Source of the DNA: UBA6182 sp964479585
Lineage (GTDB): Bacteria > Bacillota_I > Bacilli_A > Erysipelotrichales > Erysipelotrichaceae
Length of the DNA stretch: 19,145 nt
Direction: 5' to 3'
NCBI GenBank assembly: GCA_964479585.1
Contig: CAYZMP010000031.1
Coordinates: forward strand, 1-19,145
A model generated the notes under the pieces. It worked only from the letters and a program-made list of their open reading frames with translations, did not search any database and was not told the DNA's origin. Numbering within the stretch: the stretch's first letter is position 1; each line of letters starts with the position of its first letter. Made by a program: the position numbers and the translations under genes. Of the stretch, positions 5,920 to 14,523 are shown piece by piece.

Positions 5920-6795
5920 ATGAACAAAAAAACATTTAAAAATCCACTTCTTAAAGCAGGTATAGTGGTGATGGTTGTTTCCATCTTATTCTTTACATTC
6001 AATGCAACCCAAATTGCCTCTGATATATCAAAGGCAGGATTTGGGTTTTTTGCCTCGTTGCGGTATACACTGATAGAGTATCCAATAAAGACAACAACGA
6101 CGTTTATTGATGATTTCCGCTTGTTTTTACTAGAAAGAGACCAAGAGAGAATTATACAACGTGACATTGATACATTAAACATGTTTAAAGCAGAACTTGA
6201 AGAATCGTATCGTCAAATCGCAGAGTTAAAACAGTTAAATGAACTTAGAATAAGCTCCAATGAGTATGAAATGGTGGCTTCAACTGTGATATATAGACCA
6301 AGTGATGTGTTTTTAAATCGCATAGTATTAGATATTGGAAGCGATGACGGTGTTTTTGAAGATGCTGCAGTTATTACACCAAAGGGATTAATAGGGAAAA
6401 TTGAATCCACTACAGCAAATCAATCGATTGTTCGTTTACTGACTACACAAAATCAAACCAATAGAGTGGCTGTTAAGATTCAAGTTTCACCATCAGTAAC
6501 AGCAGAGGCTATCTTACAGCGTTACAACGCCGATAAGCATGCTTTTGAGTTAACATTACTTGATACTAACACAACCATTAATGTTGGAAATACAGTGATT
6601 ACATCAGGTTTAGGCGGTGTATTTCCTGCTGGTTTACTTGTTGGTGAAGTGAGTGAGGTAGTTGAACAACCCAATAGTTTGGCTGTGTTAGTTTATGTTG
6701 ATCCTGCAGCTGATTTTTATCGGTTTGACTATGCAATGGTCGTCTTTAGAGCGATTAGTTTCGATGAAGATGAAGTTGAGGATGATCAACCATGA
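5920..6795 (+). CDS. mreC: Rod shape-determining protein MreC
   Basis: A 291-residue bitopic membrane protein of the elongasome, linking MreD and MreB to the peptidoglycan synthases outside the membrane. It has a short basic cytoplasmic tail, one transmembrane helix (about residues 12-29), a coiled-coil segment (about 60-108, many Glu, Arg, Gln and Leu) and a beta-rich extracellular domain. The signatures VIYRPSDVFLNRIVLDIGSDDGV and GLIGKIES (G-L-x-G-K/R-V) are typical, as is TSGLGGVFPAGLLVGEV near the C-terminus. No Shine-Dalgarno sequence precedes the ATG and the predicted leader is a few bases, so the message may be almost leaderless. The stop overlaps the mreD start as ATGA. mreB, which often precedes mreC, is absent here. 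Confidence 0.93.
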   Translation: MNKKTFKNPLLKAGIVVMVVSILFFTFNATQIASDISKAGFGFFASLRYTLIEYPIKTTTTFIDDFRLFLLERDQERIIQRDIDTLNMFKAELEESYRQIAELKQLNELRISSNEYEMVASTVIYRPSDVFLNRIVLDIGSDDGVFEDAAVITPKGLIGKIESTTANQSIVRLLTTQNQTNRVAVKIQVSPSVTAEAILQRYNADKHAFELTLLDTNTTINVGNTVITSGLGGVFPAGLLVGEVSEVVEQPNSLAVLVYVDPAADFYRFDYAMVVFRAISFDEDEVEDDQP

Positions 6796-7337
6796 TTATA
6801 TTGTTTGTTTTTCTTAGTTTATTAATAGATGTGTTTGTTTCTACGTTTATTGTAAGTTCTTTTGCGTGGTCAAATATTGTTTTTATACCTATGACAAGTT
6901 TATTAATGTTGTTGTTTATGATGATGAACAATCCAGATGAACAAGTATTATGGTTTGGTTTTATGGTAGGATTGATTGTTGATTTAATGAATCACACTCC
7001 TTTGTTTTCTCAAGCCATTATTTATGTGTTAGTGCTAATCATTTTACGAGAGTATCAACGCCATTTTTCAGATACGTTGCTTGAAATTGTGCTTATGGGA
7101 ATCATTATTATCTTTTTAAAGGAAATGATGTTGTTTGTTTTACTTGAATTTATCCAGGAAATAAACATGAGTGTTACAAGTTGGTATATGTCACGCTTGT
7201 TTGTGACTTTAATTGGTAACATACCATTTATTCTTGTTGCTTATTGGTTAGCAAACAAATTAAACAAGCAAATTAAACGAATTGAAACCACAAAAAAACG
7301 TTATGAAACAACGCTGTGGGGATTTTTAAAAGATTGA
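6792..7337 (+). CDS. mreD: Rod shape-determining protein MreD
   Basis: A 181-residue, very hydrophobic protein with about five membrane spans, the usual size for MreD. It directly follows mreC with a four-base ATGA overlap, which implies translational coupling. The segment GFMVGLIVDLMNHTPL matches the MreD pattern of a small-residue helix followed by an acidic residue. The C-terminus is basic and cytoplasmic (many Lys and Arg). MreD acts with MreC, MreB, RodA and PBP2 in side-wall synthesis. Sequence conservation in this family is low, so the call rests on length, topology and position as well as motif. Confidence 0.88.
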   Translation: MIILFVFLSLLIDVFVSTFIVSSFAWSNIVFIPMTSLLMLLFMMMNNPDEQVLWFGFMVGLIVDLMNHTPLFSQAIIYVLVLIILREYQRHFSDTLLEIVLMGIIIIFLKEMMLFVLLEFIQEINMSVTSWYMSRLFVTLIGNIPFILVAYWLANKLNKQIKRIETTKKRYETTLWGFLKD

Positions 7338-7357
7338 TTATCCAATACGTTTCATTG

Positions 7358-7366
7358 TGCTATAAT
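7358..7366 (+). promoter_or_regulatory. Extended -10 promoter of the ZnuA-like lipoprotein gene
   Basis: TGC followed by a perfect TATAAT (7361-7366) forms an extended -10. The best -35 at 17 bases, TTATCC (7338-7343), is poor. It would give the lipoprotein gene its own transcript in addition to readthrough from mreD. Confidence 0.5.
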
Positions 7367-7390
7367 TAGCAGAAGAAGGGAGTTTTCTCT

Positions 7391-8389
7391 GTGAAAAAAT
7401 CGTTGTTATTTATTATATTAATCGTTGTTTTATCTTCATTAACAGCGTGTACAACTAGACGTCCCACCATATGCGTTACCAATTATCCGGTGCAATATTT
7501 AGTGCAACGAATTGGTGGTGATCGTGCGGATCTTTGCATGTTAACCAACGGTGACATCATTCAACAAGCTTCCGTTGTGCAAGACTATAGTGAACTTATT
7601 GATGATGCACAATTAATTATTACTATGGGTCAATTAGAACCGTATTGGGAGCTTATTCGAAGTGAAGCACGTGCAAGTTCAGCACAGATTATAGATTTAG
7701 TAACTACAAGTGCAGTGTATGAATTTAAACGATTTACACAAGTCAGTGCTGGTGGAAGTGTGGTTATTTTTGAGTCAGATTATTATGATGGTATTGATTT
7801 TAAAATGATCGATACGTATGATATGGATCCTGTTCTTTGGATGGACCCAATTGCGATGAATTCTATGGCACGTCGTATTCGAGATTGGTTTATAGATTAC
7901 TACCCAGAAGATCAACGTTTTTTCAACGAAAACTTCTTGCAACTTGAAAATGATTTAGTCCGTCTTGATTCTGAGTTTCAGATTTTGAAAAACAGAGGTG
8001 AACGAATTGCTTTTGTGTCATTAACACCAAGTTTTGGTAATTGGCAAAAAGCATACAATGTGCAAGTATATCCAATCATGTTATCTCGTTTTGGTGCTTT
8101 ACCAAATGCACGACAACTTGACCTTATTAAAGAGAGAATCATGTCTGATGGAGTAGAATACATTGCATTTGAACCAAATTTAACCCCACAACTTCGAGAA
8201 TTATACACGACATTAAAAGAAGAACTTAACTTAACGCAAGTGAATTTACATAACTTAATGTCATTAACACCAAATGAAATAGAAGAAGGAAGAGACTATT
8301 TATCCATTATGTACGATAACTTATCCTTTTTAGAATCCATGGCAGAAGATTCCAACATTATAATCGAAGAAATTAGTGATGAAGAATAA
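7391..8389 (+). CDS. ZnuA/TroA-fold lipoprotein lacking the metal ligands
   Basis: A 332-residue lipoprotein with a signal peptide and lipobox LTAC (lipid Cys at residue 20). The start is GTG 7391, with AAGGGAG eight bases upstream. The body follows the metal-ABC solute-binding (SBP_bac_9, ZnuA/TroA) pattern: TNYPVQYLVQRIGGD, then ELIDDAQLIITMGQLEPYW, DPVLWMDP, ERIAFVSLTPSFGNW, YIAFEP and YLSIMYDNL. When aligned by eye to the family, the ligand positions are changed: the first His is Q58, the second (DPHxWxDP) is V148, the third (His or Glu) is T212, and the acidic fourth (LDPL) is H287. It therefore probably does not bind Zn or Mn in the usual way. No ABC permease or ATPase gene is nearby. 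A scaffold or sensor role at the membrane next to mreCD is possible but unproven. Confidence 0.8.
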   Translation: MKKSLLFIILIVVLSSLTACTTRRPTICVTNYPVQYLVQRIGGDRADLCMLTNGDIIQQASVVQDYSELIDDAQLIITMGQLEPYWELIRSEARASSAQIIDLVTTSAVYEFKRFTQVSAGGSVVIFESDYYDGIDFKMIDTYDMDPVLWMDPIAMNSMARRIRDWFIDYYPEDQRFFNENFLQLENDLVRLDSEFQILKNRGERIAFVSLTPSFGNWQKAYNVQVYPIMLSRFGALPNARQLDLIKERIMSDGVEYIAFEPNLTPQLRELYTTLKEELNLTQVNLHNLMSLTPNEIEEGRDYLSIMYDNLSFLESMAEDSNIIIEEISDEE

Positions 8390-8422
8390 AACAAAAAATG
8401 ATGAACTCATCATTTTTTGTTT
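8389..8422 (+). terminator. Terminator after the ZnuA-like lipoprotein gene
   Basis: AAACAAAAAATGATG (8389-8403) pairs perfectly with CATCATTTTTTGTTT (8408-8422) around an AACT loop. The T-rich 3' arm itself serves as the tail. It ends the mreC-mreD-lipoprotein unit and begins at the stop codon. Confidence 0.75.
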
Positions 8423-8466
8423 ATAAACACTAATAAAGGATTTCACTCAAGCTTTAATAGGCAATA

Positions 8467-8475
8467 TGATACAAT
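8467..8475 (+). promoter_or_regulatory. Extended -10 promoter of the polA-dnaI operon
   Basis: TGA followed by TACAAT (8470-8475, five of six) makes an extended -10 element. No good -35 is seen at 16-18 bases. The transcript would start near 8482, at the GGAGG ribosome site (8482-8486), so the leader is about ten bases. Confidence 0.45.
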
Positions 8476-8492
8476 AGATGCGGAGGATTATT

Positions 8493-11021
8493 ATGAAAAA
8501 ATTATTACTTGTGGATGCCAATTCCATGGTGTTTAGGGCATATTATGCAACTGCATATACTCGCATGATGACAACCTCATCAGGACAACCAACCAATGCG
8601 TTGTTTGGTTTTGCAAATATGGTGTTTAAAGCACTAGAAATGCTAGAGCCTGAATGTGTGTTGTTTGCTTTTGATTCTAAAGCAAAAACCTTTCGGCATA
8701 AACAATATGAACAATACAAAGGAACAAGAGCAGAATTACCTCAAGAGCTTATTGATCAATTTGCTTTAGTTCGTGAATACTTAGATGCTTTTGATGTTAT
8801 TCGATATGAAATTGAAGGGTATGAAGCAGATGATATTATCGGAACGATGGTATCCAAACATCCTGATGCTAAAAAAATCATTTTGACAAGCGATCGTGAT
8901 TTGCTTCAACTAATTGATGATAATACATCGGTCTTGTTAATGAAAAAAGGAATAACTGAAACTCAATTGGTGGATGTAAAAACGCTAAAAGAAGAACAAG
9001 GGTTAGATCCTAGTCAAATCGTGGACTTAAAATCACTCATGGGCGATAGTTCGGATAATATACCGGGAGTTGCTGGAGTAGGTGAAAAAACTGCTAAAAA
9101 GTTACTGGACGATTACAAAACATTAGATGGTGTTTATCAAAACATTAAGCATATAAAAGGGAAGCTTCAAGGAAAGCTACAAACTCAAAAAGATTTGGCT
9201 TACTTATCATATGATCTTGCGACTATTTATCGTGAAGTACCACTTGATTTAAGTGAACATCAATTAACATTTCAACCAAACTGGCAAGAAACAGCAAAAT
9301 TTTTCAGAACATATGAAATGAACTCCATGGTTGAGTTTATTAGTAAGTTTGAAGAAAACAAACAAAAAGAAAAGCATATTGAATTTACTACATTTAAACC
9401 AACACTGTATGATGATAAAACCTTTGTGATGGCTGTAAATGCTAAAATTGAAGACACTAGCAAAACGTGTGATTACTTTTTACTATGTAAAGATGAGTAT
9501 ATTAGTAAAATTGAGTACAACAATGTATCCGATGAGTTTATAGCTTGGGCAAAAAATGATACTAAGAAAATTGTGTTTGATGGTAAAACATTGTATCATT
9601 TGTTCTCACAAATCGATGGTGAACTAAAAAATGTTATTGACGATGTTTGGGTTATGGCATTTTTAGATGACACAAGTTTAACTTCGTTGGATAAAATAAA
9701 AGACAAGTGGCAAATAACGATTGATAAAAATAATAAGATTGAAAGTGATGTGGCATTCTCATATATGGTTAATAAGAAGTATGATCAGTTAATAGATGCC
9801 TTAAAAGAAAAGCAGTTATTTGCTCTATATAACGATGTGGAATTTCCACTAATTGATACATTGTATCGTATGGAAAAACAAGGAATATCAGTAGATTTAC
9901 AAACCTTGTGTGAAATAAGTGAGCAAACAGAAGAAAAAGTAAAACAGTATGAACAAGAAATATTTGACATTAGTAAACACACATTCAATATAAATTCGCC
10001 AAAACAGTTAGCTGAAGTGTTGTACGATAAACTGAACTTACCACAAGTGAAAAAAAGATCGACAGCCATTGATGTGTTAGAGTCATTAATATCTAAACAT
10101 CCTGTTATTGAAAAAATCATGCAATATCGTAAATATCAAAAGTTTTATAGCACATACACAGAAGGGTTAAAAAAGTACGTGCAAGATGATAACAAAATTC
10201 ATACCGACTACAACCAATGCGCTACGCAAACAGGACGATTATCATCCAATCATCCAAACATGCAAAACATATCTATAAAAAACGAAGAAACTGCAATCAT
10301 TCGTAAAATATTCGTCGCAGAAGAAAACTCTGTGTTATTAGCCGCTGATTATTCACAAATTGAACTACGATTATTGGCGCATATGGCCAATGAAAAAGAC
10401 ATGATCGATGCCTTTAATAACGATATCGACATTCACACCAAAACAGCAATGGATATCTTTGATGTTGGGATTGATGATGTTACATCAACTATGCGACGAC
10501 AAGCAAAAGCAGTTAACTTTGGCATTATATATGGAATGAGTGACTATGGCTTAGCTAATCAAATTAATGTTTCAAGAAAGGAAGCTGCCCAATTTATGAA
10601 AGCATACAATGAATCGTATCCCAACATTGCTCAATACATGGAAGACATTGTAGCTTTTGCGCAAGAACATGGCTATGTAAAAACTATCTTTGAAAGAAGG
10701 CGTGTCATAGAAGAATTGTATTCTAATGTGTATAGTGTCCGTGAATTTGGTAAACGAGCAGCAATGAATGCTCCGATTCAAGGTAGTGCAGCTGACTTAA
10801 TGAAAATGGCCATGTTGCAAGTGGATAATAAACTGAAAGAGAAAAAGGCGAAATCCACAATTTTACTTCAAGTGCATGATGAAATTGTGTTGAATGTTTT
10901 AAAGGATGAGTTAGAGTGGGTAGAAAAATTAGTACAAGAAACAATGGAAAATGTTGTAGAGTTAAAAGTACCATTAAAGTTATCGTTAGCTGTTGGTGAT
11001 AACTGGTATCAAGCGAAGTAA
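8493..11021 (+). CDS. polA: DNA polymerase I
   Basis: An 842-residue family A polymerase for gap filling and Okazaki primer removal. The N-terminal 5'-3' exonuclease (residues 1 to about 290) shows VDANSMVFRAYYA, FDSKAKTFRH, EADDIIGT, SDRDLLQL and GDSSDNIPGVAGVGEKTA. The middle domain (about 300-450) keeps the fold but lacks the DxE metal residues, so proofreading should be absent, as in Bacillus Pol I. The polymerase domain has motif A DYSQIELRLLAHM (from D619), motif B RRQAKAVNFGIIYG (F676 keeps the normal Phe that selects against dideoxynucleotides) and motif C QVHDE (HDE at 795-797). I set the start at ATG 8493 because GGAGG lies six bases upstream; the ATG at 8478 precedes the ribosome site. 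First gene of a tightly packed repair and replication operon. Confidence 0.96.
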   Translation: MKKLLLVDANSMVFRAYYATAYTRMMTTSSGQPTNALFGFANMVFKALEMLEPECVLFAFDSKAKTFRHKQYEQYKGTRAELPQELIDQFALVREYLDAFDVIRYEIEGYEADDIIGTMVSKHPDAKKIILTSDRDLLQLIDDNTSVLLMKKGITETQLVDVKTLKEEQGLDPSQIVDLKSLMGDSSDNIPGVAGVGEKTAKKLLDDYKTLDGVYQNIKHIKGKLQGKLQTQKDLAYLSYDLATIYREVPLDLSEHQLTFQPNWQETAKFFRTYEMNSMVEFISKFEENKQKEKHIEFTTFKPTLYDDKTFVMAVNAKIEDTSKTCDYFLLCKDEYISKIEYNNVSDEFIAWAKNDTKKIVFDGKTLYHLFSQIDGELKNVIDDVWVMAFLDDTSLTSLDKIKDKWQITIDKNNKIESDVAFSYMVNKKYDQLIDALKEKQLFALYNDVEFPLIDTLYRMEKQGISVDLQTLCEISEQTEEKVKQYEQEIFDISKHTFNINSPKQLAEVLYDKLNLPQVKKRSTAIDVLESLISKHPVIEKIMQYRKYQKFYSTYTEGLKKYVQDDNKIHTDYNQCATQTGRLSSNHPNMQNISIKNEETAIIRKIFVAEENSVLLAADYSQIELRLLAHMANEKDMIDAFNNDIDIHTKTAMDIFDVGIDDVTSTMRRQAKAVNFGIIYGMSDYGLANQINVSRKEAAQFMKAYNESYPNIAQYMEDIVAFAQEHGYVKTIFERRRVIEELYSNVYSVREFGKRAAMNAPIQGSAADLMKMAMLQVDNKLKEKKAKSTILLQVHDEIVLNVLKDELEWVEKLVQETMENVVELKVPLKLSLAVGDNWYQAK

Positions 11022-11023
11022 GT

Positions 11024-11842
11024 ATGCCAGAATTACCAGAAGTTCAAACGGTTGTTTCCACCTTACAAACTCAAATAGATCAATTATTGATTAAAGATGT
11101 TATTGTTTATTATCCTAAAATGATCCAAAATGATGTCGATGATTTTAAAAGCCAAGTAAAAAATCAACGCATTGTTGGATTTCATCGTCGGGGGAAATAT
11201 ATACTATTAGAGTTAACAAAAGGATATTTAATTATCCATCTACGAATGGAAGGCCGATTTTTTATTCGAGAAAATCTTAAAGAAAACAAACATGTTCATG
11301 TTGTCTTTATCTTAAGCAACAATAAAGTGTTGCATTATCAAGATACAAGAAAATTTGGCACGATGGAATTTGTTAACAATAAAGATCAACTTGATAAAGC
11401 ACTTTCTCATCTTGGTTTAGAAGCAACCGATGTAGCCTTTAATGGTGAGTATTTGTATGAGCATGCAAAAACTAAAAAAAGGTCATTAAAGTCATTTTTA
11501 TTAGCACAAGATGTGGTAGCAGGTATTGGCAACATATACGCTGATGAAATTTGCTTTTACGCAAAGCTTCATCCTGCTATAGCATGTCACAAAATAAGCA
11601 AAAAGAAATGGCATGTTATTGCATTAGGTATCCAAGAAATCTTACATCAAGCAACACAATGTGGTGGTAGCTCAATTCGTTCATACACCGATTCACTAGG
11701 TATAAGTGGACGATTTCAATTGTCACTTAAAGTTCATATGAGACAACATCAATCGTGTGTTGAATGCCATGATACAATTATAAAAACAGTAGTCGCAAAT
11801 CGAGGTACGTATTTATGTCCAACTTGTCAAAAAAGAAGATAG
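11024..11842 (+). CDS. mutM: Formamidopyrimidine-DNA glycosylase
   Basis: A 272-residue bifunctional glycosylase/AP lyase that removes 8-oxoguanine and formamidopyrimidines. The mature N-terminus PELPEVQTV supplies the catalytic Pro and Glu. RRGKYILLEL carries the conserved Lys, and LIIHLRMEGRF and DTRKFGTM are family motifs. AGIGNIYADEICF is the helix-two-turns-helix region. The C-terminal zinc finger has Cys 245, 248, 265 and 268 with R260 in the beta-hairpin loop. The gene starts two bases after the polA stop without its own good ribosome site, so it is likely coupled to polA. Its 3' end overlaps coaE by 28 bases. Confidence 0.96.
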   Translation: MPELPEVQTVVSTLQTQIDQLLIKDVIVYYPKMIQNDVDDFKSQVKNQRIVGFHRRGKYILLELTKGYLIIHLRMEGRFFIRENLKENKHVHVVFILSNNKVLHYQDTRKFGTMEFVNNKDQLDKALSHLGLEATDVAFNGEYLYEHAKTKKRSLKSFLLAQDVVAGIGNIYADEICFYAKLHPAIACHKISKKKWHVIALGIQEILHQATQCGGSSIRSYTDSLGISGRFQLSLKVHMRQHQSCVECHDTIIKTVVANRGTYLCPTCQKRR

Positions 11843-12423
11843 CCATTACCGGAAGTATAGGCAGTGGTAAAAGCACATTAAAAAACATACTTATTAAAAA
11901 AGGCTATGCTGTTTTTGATTCGGATGAATGTGTTGCTTATTTATACAAACAGGATAAACATCTCAAGCAAACCTTTAGTAAACTTGTTGGTGATGTCATT
12001 AGCAACAACGAAATTGATAAGCGTAAACTTAAAGGTTTGTTGTTTGATGATCCAAGCAAAAGAGAAGTTGTGGAATCATTGGTTCATCCCAAAGTATTAG
12101 AGGCATTTTATGAGTTTGAACGAAAAAATCCAGATAATATACTCTTTGCGGAAATACCATTGCTGTTTGAAATTAATTGGCAACATTACTTTGATGAAGT
12201 ATGGTTTGTGTATGCCGATGTTCAAGTTGTCAAAGAGCGATTAAAAAAACATCGTAAATTAGATGATAAAACAATCAATACAATGCTAAAGTGGCAATTA
12301 GATCCTCAAAAAAAATGTGCAATGACACCATTTGTCCTATATAATAATAGCGAGATAAGCGATTTAGAAAAACAAGTCGATCAACATTTACAACGATTGG
12401 AAACGATAAACAATGAACAGTAG
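11815..12423 (+). CDS. coaE: Dephospho-CoA kinase
   Basis: A 202-residue kinase for the last step of coenzyme A synthesis, phosphorylating the 3'-hydroxyl of dephospho-CoA. The P-loop GSIGSGKS is at residues 13-20. FDSDECV carries the catalytic Asp, LVHPKV is the CoA-domain segment, and AEIPLLFE is the typical strand before the lid. The start ATG 11815 has GAGG (11802-11805) nine bases upstream, inside mutM; it overlaps mutM by 28 bases in another frame. The placement between mutM and dnaB is conserved in many Firmicutes. The 3' end overlaps dnaB by eleven bases. Confidence 0.94.
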   Translation: MSNLSKKKIAITGSIGSGKSTLKNILIKKGYAVFDSDECVAYLYKQDKHLKQTFSKLVGDVISNNEIDKRKLKGLLFDDPSKREVVESLVHPKVLEAFYEFERKNPDNILFAEIPLLFEINWQHYFDEVWFVYADVQVVKERLKKHRKLDDKTINTMLKWQLDPQKKCAMTPFVLYNNSEISDLEKQVDQHLQRLETINNEQ

Positions 12424-13576
12424 TGACACATGCTTCATTCAACCATCACTGAGTCTATCCAATGACCAGTTAAATAGCCTTATGCTTGTGTATACACCAA
12501 GTATGGGTTCTTTTTCAGTGTCTGTTTATTTGATGATGATTGCTTTTTCTCAACACAAAAAAAGTGTCTTTTACATACGTGAGTTGCTTGATTTTTTAAA
12601 CTGTACACTTGATCAATTTGAAAAAGCGCTTAATAAGAATGAGCAATTTCAACTATGCTCTACATATACTAAAAAACAAGAAGACAAAAATATGTATGCC
12701 TTTGTTTGTAAAGCGCCACTGTCGATACATGATTTTATCCATCATGATGTGTTTGGTCGATATTTAATGAAAGTGTTGGATAAAAGTTATCTTGTACAAC
12801 TAAAAGAAGCAAACACAGTGCAATCATTAACACACTTTAATGATATAACTGCTTCTTTTGATGGCTCTTTACTAGAATATTGGGAACACGATAAAGAATC
12901 AATGTATCAAAACAACAAAAAAGAAAATAAAGAACATTTTCCTTTGTCACTTGCCTTTGACATGAAGCTATTTTTAAAAAGTACTCCAGAACTGTTGTTT
13001 CCAAATATTGCTCGTACCAAAGAAAACATTGAAGCTATCGAGTATTTTGGATCGTTGTATGGAATCGATGTTATTACAATGAAAAGTTTTGTTGGAAAAT
13101 GCACAAAAATTAATGATAAAACATTAAACAAACAAAAGTTAGAACATTTAATATTAACGCACATAAACAACCATAAAACCTCAACGAAAAGTGAATATAC
13201 ACAAGATAGTTACATGTTTTTTTCCTCAAAGCAAAAGGGAAAAGCACTTGGGGTTCGTGATAAAAAAACGATTGCCTTTTTATATGAGCATTATATGTTT
13301 TCACAAGAAGTACAAAACCGACTCATTGACTATGTTTTAACTCGATTTAATGGATCATTCACAAAAAATCTTGTGCAACAAATTGCAGATTCGTGGTTAA
13401 GAGCGAACATTCAAAGTGAAGCGGATGTGAAAAAACATTTGTCAAAGCAAAGTGCATCATCAAATGTGGAACTTCAAACACCAGCGTATATGAAAGAAAC
13501 AACAATAAAGAAGACAACAGTACAAGACAATGATAAACGAAAAGAACTACTTGATAAGTTGAAAAAAGGGGAGTAA
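12413..13576 (+). CDS. dnaB: Replication initiation and membrane attachment protein DnaB
   Basis: A 387-residue Firmicute DnaB (not the helicase), which with DnaD and DnaI loads the replicative helicase at oriC and at stalled forks. The N-terminal winged-helix part (about 1-120) shows the typical opening in which a tyrosine-proline pair begins a helix (LVYTPSMGSFSVSVYLMM). The C-terminal DnaD/DnaB_2 domain (about 290-345) includes VQNRLIDYVLTRFNGSF followed by IADSWLRANI, matching the conserved YxxxIaxxW pattern. The C-terminal tail is charged. The start overlaps the end of coaE, and dnaI follows after three bases, the classic dnaB-dnaI pair. Sequence is divergent, but position and C-terminal motif make the call firm. 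Confidence 0.9.
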   Translation: MNSSDTCFIQPSLSLSNDQLNSLMLVYTPSMGSFSVSVYLMMIAFSQHKKSVFYIRELLDFLNCTLDQFEKALNKNEQFQLCSTYTKKQEDKNMYAFVCKAPLSIHDFIHHDVFGRYLMKVLDKSYLVQLKEANTVQSLTHFNDITASFDGSLLEYWEHDKESMYQNNKKENKEHFPLSLAFDMKLFLKSTPELLFPNIARTKENIEAIEYFGSLYGIDVITMKSFVGKCTKINDKTLNKQKLEHLILTHINNHKTSTKSEYTQDSYMFFSSKQKGKALGVRDKKTIAFLYEHYMFSQEVQNRLIDYVLTRFNGSFTKNLVQQIADSWLRANIQSEADVKKHLSKQSASSNVELQTPAYMKETTIKKTTVQDNDKRKELLDKLKKGE

Positions 13577-13579
13577 AAC

Positions 13580-14509
13580 ATGCAAAGAATCAATGTACAA
13601 CCCAAAATCCCAAAACAAGCATTACAAGAGAAAGATGAAATAGTTAAAAAATTGAAAGATCATCCTTTAATTGATAAGTTTATGCGTACACACAACGTAG
13701 ATTTTGACTTTATCGTTGCTCATGCTTCACGTTTTGAGAGATATGTTGATGATTTATCGTTATGTGAAAATTGTAAAGGATTGTTTGCATGTGCGCAACT
13801 AAAGACAGGGCATATTCTTTCTTTAACGATGGATGATGGCGTTTTAGTAAATGAAATTTTAAAATGTGGTTATTTATTAGAAGATGAAAATAAAAAGGCA
13901 CATTTAAAAAACTTTGTCATCAACGATATGCCAAGCAATCTTGTTAACTTGCGATTAAAGGATTTTAAGTTGGATCATGAAACATATGAGTACTTAAAAT
14001 TGTTTGATTATGTCTTTTCATGGAGTAAAAAACCAACATTTAAAACATTGTTTTTACATGGAACACCAGGGTCAGGAAAAACATATCTACTAAGTGCATT
14101 AGCCAATGAACTAGCACTGAAAAATAATACCGTTGCTTTTGTTTCGGTACCTGCCTTTATCTCTAAAGCAAAGCTTTACTTTGATAATTTAGATGAAATG
14201 CAAAAAATGATTGAGAAAGTTAAAGAAGCGGATGTTGTTATTTTAGATGATATCGGTGCTGAAAATATAACCGCTTGGTCACGAGATGAACTATTATTTC
14301 CAATTTTAAATTATCGCTTAGAAAGTAAAAAGAGTATTTGGTTTACAAGCAATGAGACGATTGAGACATTGAAACAACATTATGCAATCGATCAAAAAGG
14401 AAAAACATCCTTGACAAAAGCGATGCGAATGATTGAGCGTATCGTTGGTTGTGCACAGCCATATCAACTTGTCGAAGATAATCGAAGAAACATTTCATCA
14501 AACATTTAA
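13580..14509 (+). CDS. dnaI: Helicase loader DnaI
   Basis: A 309-residue AAA+ ATPase that loads the replicative helicase. The N-terminal helicase-binding domain has Cys62, Cys65, Cys71, His78 and Cys96, which fit the zinc site known in Bacillus DnaI. The AAA+ module has Walker A GTPGSGKT (161-168), Walker B VVILDD (219-224), a sensor-1 segment WFTSNE and an arginine-rich MRMIERI helix. The ribosome site AAAAGGGGAG lies in the end of dnaB, three bases before the ATG region. It is the last gene of the repair/replication unit; no terminator is seen before pfkA, so some readthrough is likely. Confidence 0.95.
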   Translation: MQRINVQPKIPKQALQEKDEIVKKLKDHPLIDKFMRTHNVDFDFIVAHASRFERYVDDLSLCENCKGLFACAQLKTGHILSLTMDDGVLVNEILKCGYLLEDENKKAHLKNFVINDMPSNLVNLRLKDFKLDHETYEYLKLFDYVFSWSKKPTFKTLFLHGTPGSGKTYLLSALANELALKNNTVAFVSVPAFISKAKLYFDNLDEMQKMIEKVKEADVVILDDIGAENITAWSRDELLFPILNYRLESKKSIWFTSNETIETLKQHYAIDQKGKTSLTKAMRMIERIVGCAQPYQLVEDNRRNISSNI

Positions 14510-14514
14510 TAGCA

Positions 14515-14523
14515 TGATATGAT
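14515..14523 (+). promoter_or_regulatory. Possible extended -10 promoter of the pfkA operon
   Basis: TGA followed by TATGAT (14518-14523) is an extended -10. The -35 region is poor (TCATCA at 17 bases). The transcript would start near 14530, next to the GGAAGG ribosome site (14531-14536). Confidence 0.4.
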
